DNA of 64,000 nt, taken from assembly GCA_013289855.1 (NCBI GenBank), contig JABCZD010000001.1, forward strand, positions 186,001-250,000, in the 5' to 3' direction. A program made the position numbers and the translations under genes. Source of the stretch: Acidobacteriota bacterium (GTDB lineage Bacteria; Acidobacteriota; Terriglobia; Acidiferrales; UBA7541). Positions 1-8,163 of the stretch are shown here, one piece after another. The number at the start of each line of letters is the position of its first letter. The first letter of the stretch is position 1. Below the pieces are notes generated by a model. The model saw nothing but the letters and a program-made list of their open reading frames with translations, was not told the origin of the DNA and did not search any database.

Positions 1-1930
1 GGTAGCTCGCTCTGGCGGAGTCGGATTCCCGCAAGTTTCCGTAAGCCACACCGAGGCCGGTATACGCCAGGGCAAAGTTAGGGTCGAGATCTACGGAGCG
101 CTTGAAAAATGGAATCGCTGCGGTGTCGCCGTTTTCCGCTAATGCCTTGATCCCCAGCGAATAGGCCTTCAAGGCTTCGAGGGAAGGCGTGGTGGCCTCG
201 GCCATCGGGACGTCAAACTTCTGCACGGTGGCCAGCGATTCACCCAGTTCGCCGCGCAGCTCGGACGCCGCACCATCCAGTGCGTCCAGCACTTTCTCCT
301 TGGAGGCCGCGGTCACTTGCTCCTGCGCCAGCGTGTCCCCGTTCTGGCAATTTATGGCCTTGAGCCCCAGCACATATTCACTGCCCAGAGTGCCGATAGC
401 TCCGGCAAGGTAAACTTTGCTGCCCGTGCGCTGGCAAAGCTCGCGGCTCACTTCAGGGATGAGCTTGGTATCCGGTGAGCGGGTCATCTGTTGCAAGGTG
501 GCGGTTACCTTGCTATCGGAGAGCAGATTCAAGAAAGGCGATTGCCGCAGGGAAACTTCGACCGCGGTCTTTAGGGTGTCGTCGAACACGGCATCGCCGG
601 TGCTGTTCGCAAAATCGCCGACCACGATGGTGTCCTTCTCGGTCAGGGGATGGGCATGAACTTGCGACGGATAGAAGTGCCGGCTCGCGAAGATTAAGGC
701 GAGGGCCAGAATTAGAACTGGAACCGCAAATTCCCAGAGGTTTCGCTTCACGGCCGCACGAGCCTGAGGGGTTGGCGCCGTGCGCGAGCTGACAGCTGCA
801 AAGTTGCCGCTTTCGGTCTCGCGCTTCAGGCGGCGCAAGTCGGCGCGGATCTGCGGCGCCGTCTGGTAGCGGAGCTCACGGTCTTTCTCCAGAGCCTTGT
901 TGATGATCGCTTCAAGCTTTGACGGTATTTGGGGATTGATGCGAACAATGGGAACCGGGGGATGCTCCAGAATGGCGCTGAAGACGACCCCGGAAGTTTC
1001 GCCCGGGAAGGGCAACGCGCCGGTGGCCATCTCATAGAGCACTGCGCCGAAAGAGAACAAGTCCGTGCGGCCATCGAGTTCCTTGGCGCGCACTTGCTCT
1101 GGCGACATGTACGCGATGGTGCCAAAGGTGGTACCAGGGGCAGTGGCATGCGATTCTTCGACGAAGCCCGTCAGCGTGCGTTCCGGGTCGAATTGGCTTA
1201 GGGAGTCCGCTCTGGGTGCAATCTTCGCCAGCCCGAAGTCCAAAATTTTGGCGTCGCCGCGTTTGGTGACAAAAATATTTGCCGGTTTAATGTCCCGGTG
1301 GACGATTCCCCGGGTGTGCGCGGCGTCAAGGCCGTCGGCAATCTGAATGGCCAGACTCAGCAGAGTAGGGAGCTCGACCGGCTGTTCGGAGATGCGCTGT
1401 TTCAGGGTCACGCCATCGAGAAACTCCATGACGATAAACCAGTGGCCGTTGTGCTGCGCAATCTCATAAATGGTACAGATGTTCGGATGGTTTAGTGCCG
1501 AGACGGCGCGCGCTTCGCGACGGAAGCGTTCCAAGACTTGCGGGTCTCGAGCAACGATGTCGGGGAGAAACTTCAGGGCGACGAATCGATGAAGAATGGT
1601 GTCCTGGGCCTTATAGACCACGCCCATGCCACCGCTGCCAATCTGTTCGAGGACGCGGTAATGGGATACTCTGCGGCCGATTCGTTTCGAGTCGCTGTCT
1701 GCGACGCGCGAATCGCGGGCCACCATGCCGCCGAGGACTTCGATAGCAGGAGACTCGATGAATTGCTCGGCGGGCTTTTCGTGAGCCAGCAACGATTCCA
1801 CTTCGCTGCGAAGTACTTGGTCGTCGCCGCAGGAGCGATCGAGAAATTCGGCGCGGCGAGCCTCATCCAACTCCAAGGCGCGATGAAATAGATCTTCGAT
1901 GCGACGCCAGAGTTCAGGCTCCAAGCTCAT
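1..1930 (-). CDS. Ser/Thr protein kinase with TPR-type C-terminal region, partial
   Basis: This is a transmembrane Hanks-type Ser/Thr kinase that should phosphorylate cytosolic targets. It reads right to left from ATG at 1930 and runs off the left edge, so its C-terminus is missing. After about 85 N-terminal residues comes the kinase domain. The glycine loop reads GSGGMG near residue 98, the ATP-binding lysine is in VALKFLP near residue 120, the catalytic loop is HRDIKPAN and the metal-binding motif is DFGLAK. A single membrane helix ([17 protein letters not shown]) follows the kinase. The visible extracytoplasmic part ends in TPR-like residues (a [17 protein letters not shown] segment). The start overlaps the upstream sigma factor by 17 bp, which suggests translational coupling. 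Such sigma/kinase pairs are familiar in Acidobacteriota. The signal sensed is unknown. Confidence 0.9.
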   Translation of the reverse strand, partial: MSLEPELWRRIEDLFHRALELDEARRAEFLDRSCGDDQVLRSEVESLLAHEKPAEQFIESPAIEVLGGMVARDSRVADSDSKRIGRRVSHYRVLEQIGSGGMGVVYKAQDTILHRFVALKFLPDIVARDPQVLERFRREARAVSALNHPNICTIYEIAQHNGHWFIVMEFLDGVTLKQRISEQPVELPTLLSLAIQIADGLDAAHTRGIVHRDIKPANIFVTKRGDAKILDFGLAKIAPRADSLSQFDPERTLTGFVEESHATAPGTTFGTIAYMSPEQVRAKELDGRTDLFSFGAVLYEMATGALPFPGETSGVVFSAILEHPPVPIVRINPQIPSKLEAIINKALEKDRELRYQTAPQIRADLRRLKRETESGNFAAVSSRTAPTPQARAAVKRNLWEFAVPVLILALALIFASRHFYPSQVHAHPLTEKDTIVVGDFANSTGDAVFDDTLKTAVEVSLRQSPFLNLLSDSKVTATLQQMTRSPDTKLIPEVSRELCQRTGSKVYLAGAIGTLGSEYVLGLKAINCQNGDTLAQEQVTAASKEKVLDALDGAASELRGELGESLATVQKFDVPMAEATTPSLEALKAYSLGIKALAENGDTAAIPFFKRSVDLDPNFALAYTGLGVAYGNLRESDSARASY

Positions 1931-2498
1931 TCCCCTCGTTCAATTCGCGCAGGAGCCAAATCTTGGACAATTTCCAGTCGCGCACCACGGTTTCGGGAGA
2001 AACTTTCAGGACCTCAGCAGTTTCTTCGATGCTCAAGCCCCCAAAGAATCGGAGTTCTACCACCTTGCTTTTTCGCTCGTCAAAGGCGGCCAAGGCGCGC
2101 AAGGCATCATCGAGGGCGACCAGGTTGGCATCGGGTTCGTAGCTGACCGATGGCGCCTCGTCCAGGGAGATTGGAACTGCGCCTGCGCCTCTTTTCTGGT
2201 AGCCGCGGGAGCGGTAAAAATCGATCAAAATGCGTCGCATCAGCTGCGCGGACATGGCAAAAAAATGCGCACGATCCTGCCAGTTCATTTTTCCGCAGTC
2301 GACCAGCTTTAGATAGACCTCATTGACAAGCGCGGTGGTTTGCAGCAAGTGGCCGGGACGCTCGCCGCCCATGCAGCGCTGTGCCACGAGGTGCAACTGC
2401 CGATACACCAGAGGGGTGAGCTTTTCAAGGGCCCGCTCGTCGCCCGTGGTCCAGGCCTTGAGCAATAGGGTGACGTCGTTGACCGATGGCGCTGCCAC
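1914..2498 (-). CDS. ECF-type RNA polymerase sigma factor
   Basis: A 194-residue alternative sigma factor. Region 2 is around residues 25-95, with the [12 protein letters not shown] segment that normally contacts the -10 element. Region 4 is around residues 125-185, with the helix-turn-helix [27 protein letters not shown] divided here as [13 protein letters not shown] and [11 protein letters not shown]. It resembles the ECF subfamily common in acidobacteria and planctomycetes that sits beside Ser/Thr kinases. No anti-sigma gene is visible. The kinase gene overlaps its 3' end by 17 bp, so the kinase may control sigma activity by phosphorylation. That control is inferred from gene order. Confidence 0.9.
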   Translation of the reverse strand: MAAPSVNDVTLLLKAWTTGDERALEKLTPLVYRQLHLVAQRCMGGERPGHLLQTTALVNEVYLKLVDCGKMNWQDRAHFFAMSAQLMRRILIDFYRSRGYQKRGAGAVPISLDEAPSVSYEPDANLVALDDALRALAAFDERKSKVVELRFFGGLSIEETAEVLKVSPETVVRDWKLSKIWLLRELNEGNELGA

Positions 2499-2694
2499 GC
2501 AAGCCTCCGTAGATTCAATACATTACACCCGGAATGGGAATAAACATACCTGCGGGTCGGCTGTGCTTCGGGCGGTAATTTAGCTTTGTTGAAGTTTTTA
2601 TAGCCACGGTTGCGCTTTTGTCCCTCTTTTCGCGCCTCTCTACATAGGAGCATCTGCGGCCTGGAGAATGCAGCAAAAACGGGGAGGGATAGGT

Positions 2695-3003
2695 ATGGCA
2701 GCACCATTGGGTGGGAAGTGCGGAGCGGTTGAATCTTGTCCGGTCTGCGCGTCAGGTAATCAGGTGGAGTTTGCTTCAGAGATGATCATCCACTTCAGCG
2801 GGCGCAGGCATCTTGACCATCCCGGCGTGCCACAAAGTCCCAGAATTTTGATTTGTTCGGATTGTGGCTATGCGCGGCTTACTCTTCCGGAGGACGCCCG
2901 GGCCCAATTGGTACGTGCTCTTCGAACAAACGGACCCGCGACCGCGCGCGTCCAACCTGCCCGTGACGCTGGCGGCTTCTTTCCGTCGGATGTGCTCCAG
3001 TGA
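2695..3003 (+). CDS. small zinc-ribbon protein coupled to a response regulator
   Basis: A 102-residue cytosolic protein of unknown function. Two cysteine pairs, CPVC near residue 15 and CSDCG near residue 55, look like a zinc ribbon. Between them lies a conserved-looking EMIIHFSGRRHLDHPG segment. ATG at 2695 is preferred over the longer in-frame start at 2668 because GGGAGGG lies about 7 nt upstream of it. The stop codon overlaps the GTG start of the response regulator gene (GTGA at 3000-3003), so the two are almost certainly co-translated. I infer a regulatory partnership but cannot assign a biochemical role. Confidence 0.7.
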   Translation: MAAPLGGKCGAVESCPVCASGNQVEFASEMIIHFSGRRHLDHPGVPQSPRILICSDCGYARLTLPEDARAQLVRALRTNGPATARVQPARDAGGFFPSDVLQ

Positions 3004-3641
3004 AACGGCGACGCGTATTGCTGGCCGATGACCACACCCTGCTACTGGAAGCCTTTCAAGCGCTCCTCGAGCCCAGCTACGAGATCGTCGCAACAGTTAC
3101 TGATGGCCAGGCTCTGTTGGTGTCCGCACCGTTGTTTCAGCCCGACGTAGTGGTACTGGATATTGCAATGCCGCTGCTGAACGGATTAGATGCGGGCCGG
3201 CGACTGAAACAGAAGATGCCGGGGGTCAAGCTTGTCTACCTGACCATGAACTCCGATCCCGATTTGGCGAGCGAGGCCATCCGAGCGGGGGCATCCGCAT
3301 ATTTGCTGAAGAGTTCGGCAAGCTCAGAATTGTTTCATGCCATTGAGGAAGCGCTGAAGGGGAAGTCGTACGTAACGATGCAGATCGCCCGCGCGATGCA
3401 GGAATCATTCATCCGCGATCCTCGGTCAAGAGAGCATGCCAAGGTTCCCACCTTTCGCCAGCGCGAAGTGATTCAACTCGTGGCCGAGGGTAAATCCATG
3501 AAACAGGTTGCGGATGTGCTCAACCTGACGCCACGGACCGTGGCTTTCCACAAATACCGCGCCATGGAATGCATGGGTTGCAAAAGTACAGCGGAGCTCA
3601 TCCAGTTTGCAGTTAAGAACAATATTGTCGGCATGGGTTAG
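3000..3641 (+). CDS. NarL/LuxR-family response regulator
   Basis: A 213-residue two-component response regulator. The receiver domain (about residues 4-120) has the acidic pair D10/D11, phosphoacceptor D54 in VVLDIAMP, T82 and K104. The C-terminal LuxR-type HTH (about 145-208) reads FRQREVIQLVAEGKSMKQVA then LTPRTVAFHKYRAMECMG. The protein should dimerise and bind DNA when phosphorylated. No histidine kinase is encoded nearby, so it is an orphan within this window. GTG at 3000 overlaps the stop of the preceding zinc-ribbon gene by 4 bp. Confidence 0.93.
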   Translation: MKRRRVLLADDHTLLLEAFQALLEPSYEIVATVTDGQALLVSAPLFQPDVVVLDIAMPLLNGLDAGRRLKQKMPGVKLVYLTMNSDPDLASEAIRAGASAYLLKSSASSELFHAIEEALKGKSYVTMQIARAMQESFIRDPRSREHAKVPTFRQREVIQLVAEGKSMKQVADVLNLTPRTVAFHKYRAMECMGCKSTAELIQFAVKNNIVGMG

Positions 3642-3746
3642 TGCGGTAGCTTTACCCTGTAGCATCCTGTTGGCCCAGGAATTCAAAAGACAAAACGGCG
3701 TAAAATGGCGCTCCTTAGATTTGGCTGCAACGATATAGGAGGCTCG

Positions 3747-4070
3747 ATGGTTTACGCGATTGCGCAATTGTGGATTCACGATGCCGCGACCTATGGACGA
3801 TATGTGGAACGCTTCATGGAGGTATTTCGGAAATACAAGGGACATGTGTTGGTGGCGGACGAAAGTCCGGTGGTGCTGGAAGGAGCGTGGGACGGCACTA
3901 AAGTGGTAGTGCTGTCATTTCCGGACGAAGAGTCGCTGCGAGCATGGGCAGAGTCGCCGGAGTACCTGGAAATTGCGCAAGACCGGAAGGCCGGCGCGAA
4001 ATCGGTGATCGTGATGGTGCAGGGCATCGCGAGCCGCGCCGGGGTGGCTCAGGAGGTTGCGAAAACGTGA
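3747..4070 (+). CDS. DUF1330 family protein
   Basis: A 107-residue protein with the dimeric alpha-beta barrel pattern of DUF1330 proteins: an N-terminal strand (YAIAQLWIHD), a helix with YVERFMEVFRKYKGHVLVADESP, then VVLSFPDEESLRAWAESPEYLEIAQDRK. The function of this family is not established. ATG at 3747 is preceded by AGGAGG 7 nt upstream, which decides against a longer start at 3705. It stands alone about 105 bp downstream of the response regulator gene. Confidence 0.82.
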   Translation: MVYAIAQLWIHDAATYGRYVERFMEVFRKYKGHVLVADESPVVLEGAWDGTKVVVLSFPDEESLRAWAESPEYLEIAQDRKAGAKSVIVMVQGIASRAGVAQEVAKT

Positions 4071-4419
4071 CGAGTCGGACCGTGCGGCGCCTTATGTATG
4101 CGTGATTTTGCGGCGGTCACGATAAATGTTGGAAGGTAGCCGGACGGGTCATTTTGACCAGTACGACCGGACTATTGTGCCCAACGAACGCGTCCGTCAC
4201 CCTTCATGGTAGCGCTATCGGGCTGAGTTGCGTGGCGCTGCTGCACTGGGGGAAGTTCATGATGTTCGAGAAACTGGCGGCCGCCGTTAGTGGCGCGCTG
4301 CAAAGCCTGGTAACAACTAAGCCCCCTCTTTCCATGTACTTACTGGACCGCTTGAAATTTTGATGGGATGCTAATGCTGGGTAGTTGGGCGAATGGCGGG
4401 ATGCCGTAGGGAGTTGACA
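4071..4419. other. intergenic region, nothing firmly supported
   Basis: I see no convincing gene. One short ORF of 34 codons (4259-4363, plus strand) begins ATGATG after GGGGAAG and encodes a mixed hydrophobic/basic peptide (MMFEKLAAAVSGALQ...). It could be a microprotein or chance. The region probably carries the promoter of the TonB-like gene. Confidence 0.3.
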
Positions 4420-5892
4420 GTGGACACGAGTGCTACATCTTCGGTGCAATGGTTCGCGAGGGCGGACCGGACCTTGGCCAGTTCGCCTGCGGCGCTCGAA
4501 GTGGGCGTGGAGGTCAGCGGAACGCACGCCAAGAGCGGCGCGGGGACACGCGAGCTATTCAGTGAAAACACGCTGACGACGCTGGTGTTCGAAGATGGCG
4601 TGGTGGTACGGCTGACGGCCGCGGTGGAAGATGGCCAACTGTTATTCCTGAAGCATCTTGCGACCCAGAAAGAAATTGTGACTCGCGTGCTGCGCCAGCG
4701 CAGCCTGGGTGCGGCCAGCCCATATGTGGAGCTGGAATTTACGGAAGCGGCACCAGATTTCTGGGGCACGGATCTTGATGTGGCGCGTTGCGAGGCCCTG
4801 ACGAGTTCCGCAACAGAGGCGGTGGCCGAAGCCAGGGAGTTCTTGGCGAGCGAAAAGCCGGAGCACGAGTCGCAGACGGCCGCGGGGATGCCCGACGACG
4901 AGGAAGTAGCCCTTCTGCGCGAAGAGATTGCCGCATTGCGGTCGCAGATGGGAGAGTTACTGGAAGCCGGCACGGCTGCGCGACCGGTTGCCGCGGCGCC
5001 GGCGGTGGCGGCTGCGGACATGGGCAGCGTGATCACCACGTTGTTGGGCGCGCCGCCGTTGGAGGCGAAAGCGCGCGAGGCTAAGGAAAACCTGGGTGAC
5101 GGCGAAGCGGCGGTGACGGAGAAAAGTTTCGAGGCGCTGCCGGGAAATCGCGTGACGATGCCGTGGCGACTGGTGGCGGCCATTGTGGCGCTGGCTTTTC
5201 TCAGTGGCATCGCCTCGCAAAAAGGGCTGCTGACGGAGTGGTTTGGGAAAGGGCGGGGAACGGTTACCGCTGCGGGAACGGTCGACGCGTCACGCGGTAA
5301 TCCCCATGTGCCGCTGCGGCCGGCAACCACAACGGCGAAGACGGCTGGCGCGGCATCCGGGGCTACTTCTGGCGCAGCAACTGGAGCGGCGGGAGCGACG
5401 AAAACGGCGGAATCCGATGCGGCGGTTTCCGAGACGGCTTCGACGACAAATGGCCGCGACTCCGGCACAAGCACGGCTTCGCTCCGCGAAGTGGCGGCGA
5501 GAGAATTAGCGGCGCTGATGCCGAAGCGAAATGCAGCATCAAGCGGGAAAGCTGATCATCCTGTCGCGAGTAGTCCCGCGGCAGATAGCAATTCAGCGCC
5601 TGCACCGGACGTCGCGCAAGATGTATACGAGGCGCCGAGTCTGGTCAAAGCTGTAAACGCGGTTCCGCCACCGGACGCGGTAAGAGGTTTTGTGACCGGT
5701 GACGTGAAATTCGATGCTTTGATTGATGCCAAAGGAAAAGTGGCGTCTGCGGAAGTAATTTCTGGTCCCACGGCGTTGCGCTCTGCCGCGCTCGACGCTT
5801 TAAAGGGCTACCAATACAAACCCGCAACCAAGAACGGGCAAGCAATTTCCGCCCACGTCACCGTGGCGGTGAAATTCTGGTACGAGCCGTAG
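4420..5892 (+). CDS. TonB-like energy transducer with N-terminal cytoplasmic domain
   Basis: About 490 residues. The first ~130 form a beta-rich cytoplasmic domain (ELFSENTLTTLVFEDGVVVRLTA) resembling PilZ-type modules. A short acidic/coiled stretch follows (EEVALLREEIAALRSQMGELL). One membrane helix near residue 255 (LVAAIVALAFLSGIAS) precedes a long Ala/Thr/Ser-rich periplasmic linker. The C-terminus is TonB-like (GDVKFDALIDAKGKVASAEVISGP, then ALDALKGYQYKPATKNGQAI, ending VTVAVKFWYEP). The role would be to transmit force or a signal from cytoplasm to outer membrane. GTG at 4420 is chosen because AGGGAG lies 7 nt upstream; an ATG at 4393 is in frame but lacks a clear ribosome site. Its partner receptor is unknown. 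Confidence 0.75.
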   Translation: MDTSATSSVQWFARADRTLASSPAALEVGVEVSGTHAKSGAGTRELFSENTLTTLVFEDGVVVRLTAAVEDGQLLFLKHLATQKEIVTRVLRQRSLGAASPYVELEFTEAAPDFWGTDLDVARCEALTSSATEAVAEAREFLASEKPEHESQTAAGMPDDEEVALLREEIAALRSQMGELLEAGTAARPVAAAPAVAAADMGSVITTLLGAPPLEAKAREAKENLGDGEAAVTEKSFEALPGNRVTMPWRLVAAIVALAFLSGIASQKGLLTEWFGKGRGTVTAAGTVDASRGNPHVPLRPATTTAKTAGAASGATSGAATGAAGATKTAESDAAVSETASTTNGRDSGTSTASLREVAARELAALMPKRNAASSGKADHPVASSPAADSNSAPAPDVAQDVYEAPSLVKAVNAVPPPDAVRGFVTGDVKFDALIDAKGKVASAEVISGPTALRSAALDALKGYQYKPATKNGQAISAHVTVAVKFWYEP

Positions 5893-6280
5893 AGCGTGTG
5901 GATCGGATGGCGGTCGCTTCGATGTTGCGTCGACATGGCGCTCCAGGTTCGCTCCAGGGATCCCAGATTCCAAAAAAAATCAGTTCCGATAATCATCGAA
6001 GCGAAACCTCCTCGCTCGTTCTGCCACCTTCGATGAAAATTGCGCAGCATCTGTCTGGTATGGCGACGTGTTCACGAAAACTTGAGTCTCTGAAAAACGA
6101 ACCGGCTTGAGATTGGATCTCATGGCGACTTGGCGCGTAATTGCGATGAGTGTTAAAAAACCCTTAGAACACCGCAAAAAATACTGTAGTTGCGCGAATT
6201 AAATTGCTGCAATTCCTTTCCGACCGCCTCGTTCCGTAGCACAGCGCATCTATTCTACAGCTGTGCTAGGAGACTGAATT
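5893..6280. promoter_or_regulatory. leader region of the OmpA-family gene
   Basis: No gene is supported in these 388 bp. Just before the start codon, AGCACAGC (6238-6245) and GCTGTGCT (6260-6267) form a perfect 8-bp inverted repeat with a 14-nt loop. It directly abuts the Shine-Dalgarno AGGAGA at 6268-6273, so the hairpin could affect translation initiation. Confidence 0.35.
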
Positions 6281-7879
6281 ATGCTCAAAGACCAAAAGCA
6301 GATTTTGTTAAATGGATTTTCCCAGCTGCGCGCTCGATCAATCGGAGTGGCTCTTCTGACCCTCACGGGGGTCGTTTTCTTTTCTTTGCCGGGTCGCGCA
6401 CAGGTTGTAACGCAAGATAATCCAGGGGTGACGATTGACCGTTCCGGAACCATCCACGTGGTGGTGGTCCAGCGGACCACCAAAGCCATTAGCTACTTGC
6501 ACCACCGCGGACCCACTGAAGTGGATTTTCGCGGCACGGATTTAATGCCGCAAGCCACCGGCCACATCAACGTGAACGGCAAAGAGGGACGCATCGAGAT
6601 CAAGGTGCGGATGGATAAACTCACGCCCGCGACGCAGTTTGGGCCGCAGTTTCTGACCTACGTGCTGTGGGCCGTGACGCCGCAAGGGCGACCGAAAAAT
6701 CTGGGCGAAGTCTTGTTGAATGGCGATAACAACAGTCATATGGAGGTGACTACCGATCTGCAAACCTTCGGGTTGATCGTAACGGCGGAGCCATACTTCG
6801 CGGTTACGCAGCCGAGCGACGTGGTGGTGATGGAAAACGTGGTCAGCGACAAGACCAGCGGAACCGTCGAGTGGATTGATGCGCATTATGAGCTGTTGCA
6901 GCGTGGACAGTACGTCTTGAACGCCAGCGCAGCGGACCTGCAACCTTATGTGATGGTGCGGAGAACGCCGCTGGAGTTGTACGAAGCGCGCAATGCCGTG
7001 CGTATCGCCCGCTGGACGGGAGCGGGTAAGTATGCCCCGGAGACCCTGCAGAAGGCCGAAGTCAGCCTGCAAAATGCGGAAGATGAATATGCCGGGAAAG
7101 CCGGCGCGAAGACGGTGGTACAGAACGCCCGCGACGCCGCGCAAACTGCGGAAGACGCGCGGCTGATCACCATGCGGCGCATCGAAGATGAACAGCACGC
7201 CAACGAGCAGGCTGCGGCAGCGCAGCGAGAAGCGGACGCCGCAGCGCAAGTTTCCCAGGCGCAAGCGGACCGGATCGCTGCGGAACAGGCCAGGAGGGAA
7301 GCCGAGCGTGCCAAAGAGGCGGCCGATGCGGCAGCGCAACAAGCCATACAGGAAAGAAACGCGGCGGAAGCGGCGCGCAACGCCGCTGCGGCGCAGGCCC
7401 AGCAGACGGTGGCGCAGGCTGAGCAAGACAAGGCGCGGCTTCGCGAAGAGCTTCGCGAGCAGCTGAACGCCATTCTGGAGACGCGAGAAACGGCGCGCGG
7501 GTTGATTGTCAACATGTCGGACGTGTTGTTTGATACCGGCCAATTCACGTTGAAACCCGGAGCCAAGGAGAAACTGGCGAAGATTTCGGGAATTTTGCTG
7601 GCGCATCCAGGACTGCAGTTGTCGGTGGAAGGTTACACGGACAGCGTGGGCAGCGATAACTTCAATCAAACGCTTTCCGAGCAACGAGCCTCTACGGTTC
7701 GCACTTATTTGGTAGGGCAAGGCGTGCCACCCGACGCCGTCTCGGCGCAGGGTTTTGGCAAGAGCGAGCCCGTGGCGTCGAATGACACCGCGGCGGGCCG
7801 GCAGCAGAATCGGCGCGTCGAGTTAGTGGTGTCTGGAGCGTTGATCGGCAATGTCGCCGCGCTGATACCGGGGCGTTGA
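6281..7879 (+). CDS. OmpA-family protein with long Ala-rich coiled coil
   Basis: A 532-residue exported protein. Residues 1-40 look like a signal peptide (SIGVALLTLTGVVFFSLPGRAQ). A globular N-terminal part to about residue 235 follows. Then comes a roughly 150-residue Ala/Glu/Gln-rich coiled coil (repeated AAAQREADAAAQVSQAQ-like heptads). The C-terminal OmpA peptidoglycan-binding domain has SDVLFDTGQFTLKPGAKEKL, VEGYTDSVGSD, RASTVRTYLV, GFGKSEPVASN and QNRRVELVVSG. It probably bridges the outer membrane or periplasm to peptidoglycan. AGGAGA sits 7 nt before the ATG. A strong terminator follows at 7929, so this is likely a single-gene unit. Confidence 0.85.
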   Translation: MLKDQKQILLNGFSQLRARSIGVALLTLTGVVFFSLPGRAQVVTQDNPGVTIDRSGTIHVVVVQRTTKAISYLHHRGPTEVDFRGTDLMPQATGHINVNGKEGRIEIKVRMDKLTPATQFGPQFLTYVLWAVTPQGRPKNLGEVLLNGDNNSHMEVTTDLQTFGLIVTAEPYFAVTQPSDVVVMENVVSDKTSGTVEWIDAHYELLQRGQYVLNASAADLQPYVMVRRTPLELYEARNAVRIARWTGAGKYAPETLQKAEVSLQNAEDEYAGKAGAKTVVQNARDAAQTAEDARLITMRRIEDEQHANEQAAAAQREADAAAQVSQAQADRIAAEQARREAERAKEAADAAAQQAIQERNAAEAARNAAAAQAQQTVAQAEQDKARLREELREQLNAILETRETARGLIVNMSDVLFDTGQFTLKPGAKEKLAKISGILLAHPGLQLSVEGYTDSVGSDNFNQTLSEQRASTVRTYLVGQGVPPDAVSAQGFGKSEPVASNDTAAGRQQNRRVELVVSGALIGNVAALIPGR

Positions 7880-7928
7880 AGGATCGCGACTCTCGGGCAG
7901 TTTATTTGGAGATGCCGCAAGCGAAATG

Positions 7929-7968
7929 AATGCGACGGACGTTAGTAGCGTCCGCCGCATTTTTTTTT
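7929..7968 (+). terminator. rho-independent terminator
   Basis: Thirteen-base arms AATGCGACGGACG and CGTCCGCCGCATT flank the loop TTAGTAG with one A/C mismatch, followed by a run of T residues to 7968. It lies about 50 bp after the OmpA-family stop codon. Confidence 0.85.
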
Positions 7969-8163
7969 GATGAAGCTGGAAGTTATGCATGTGGCGAATT
8001 CCGGTCGATGACCATGGCCGGAAAACCCATCGCCGTGATTTTCACACAGCTGTAATACGAGGCGTTCTAATACGAGCCTTTTCTGCTTCCACAGGGGGTT
8101 GCACCTGCAATATACTGCTGCTCGAATCGCTCCAACTAGCTTGTCCTCGCCGAGGAGTCCTCT

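Noticed and set aside
6542..7720. Minus-strand 392-codon frame opposite the OmpA-family gene
   Set aside because: It mirrors the Ala/Gln-rich coiled-coil codons and has no family motif or ribosome site.
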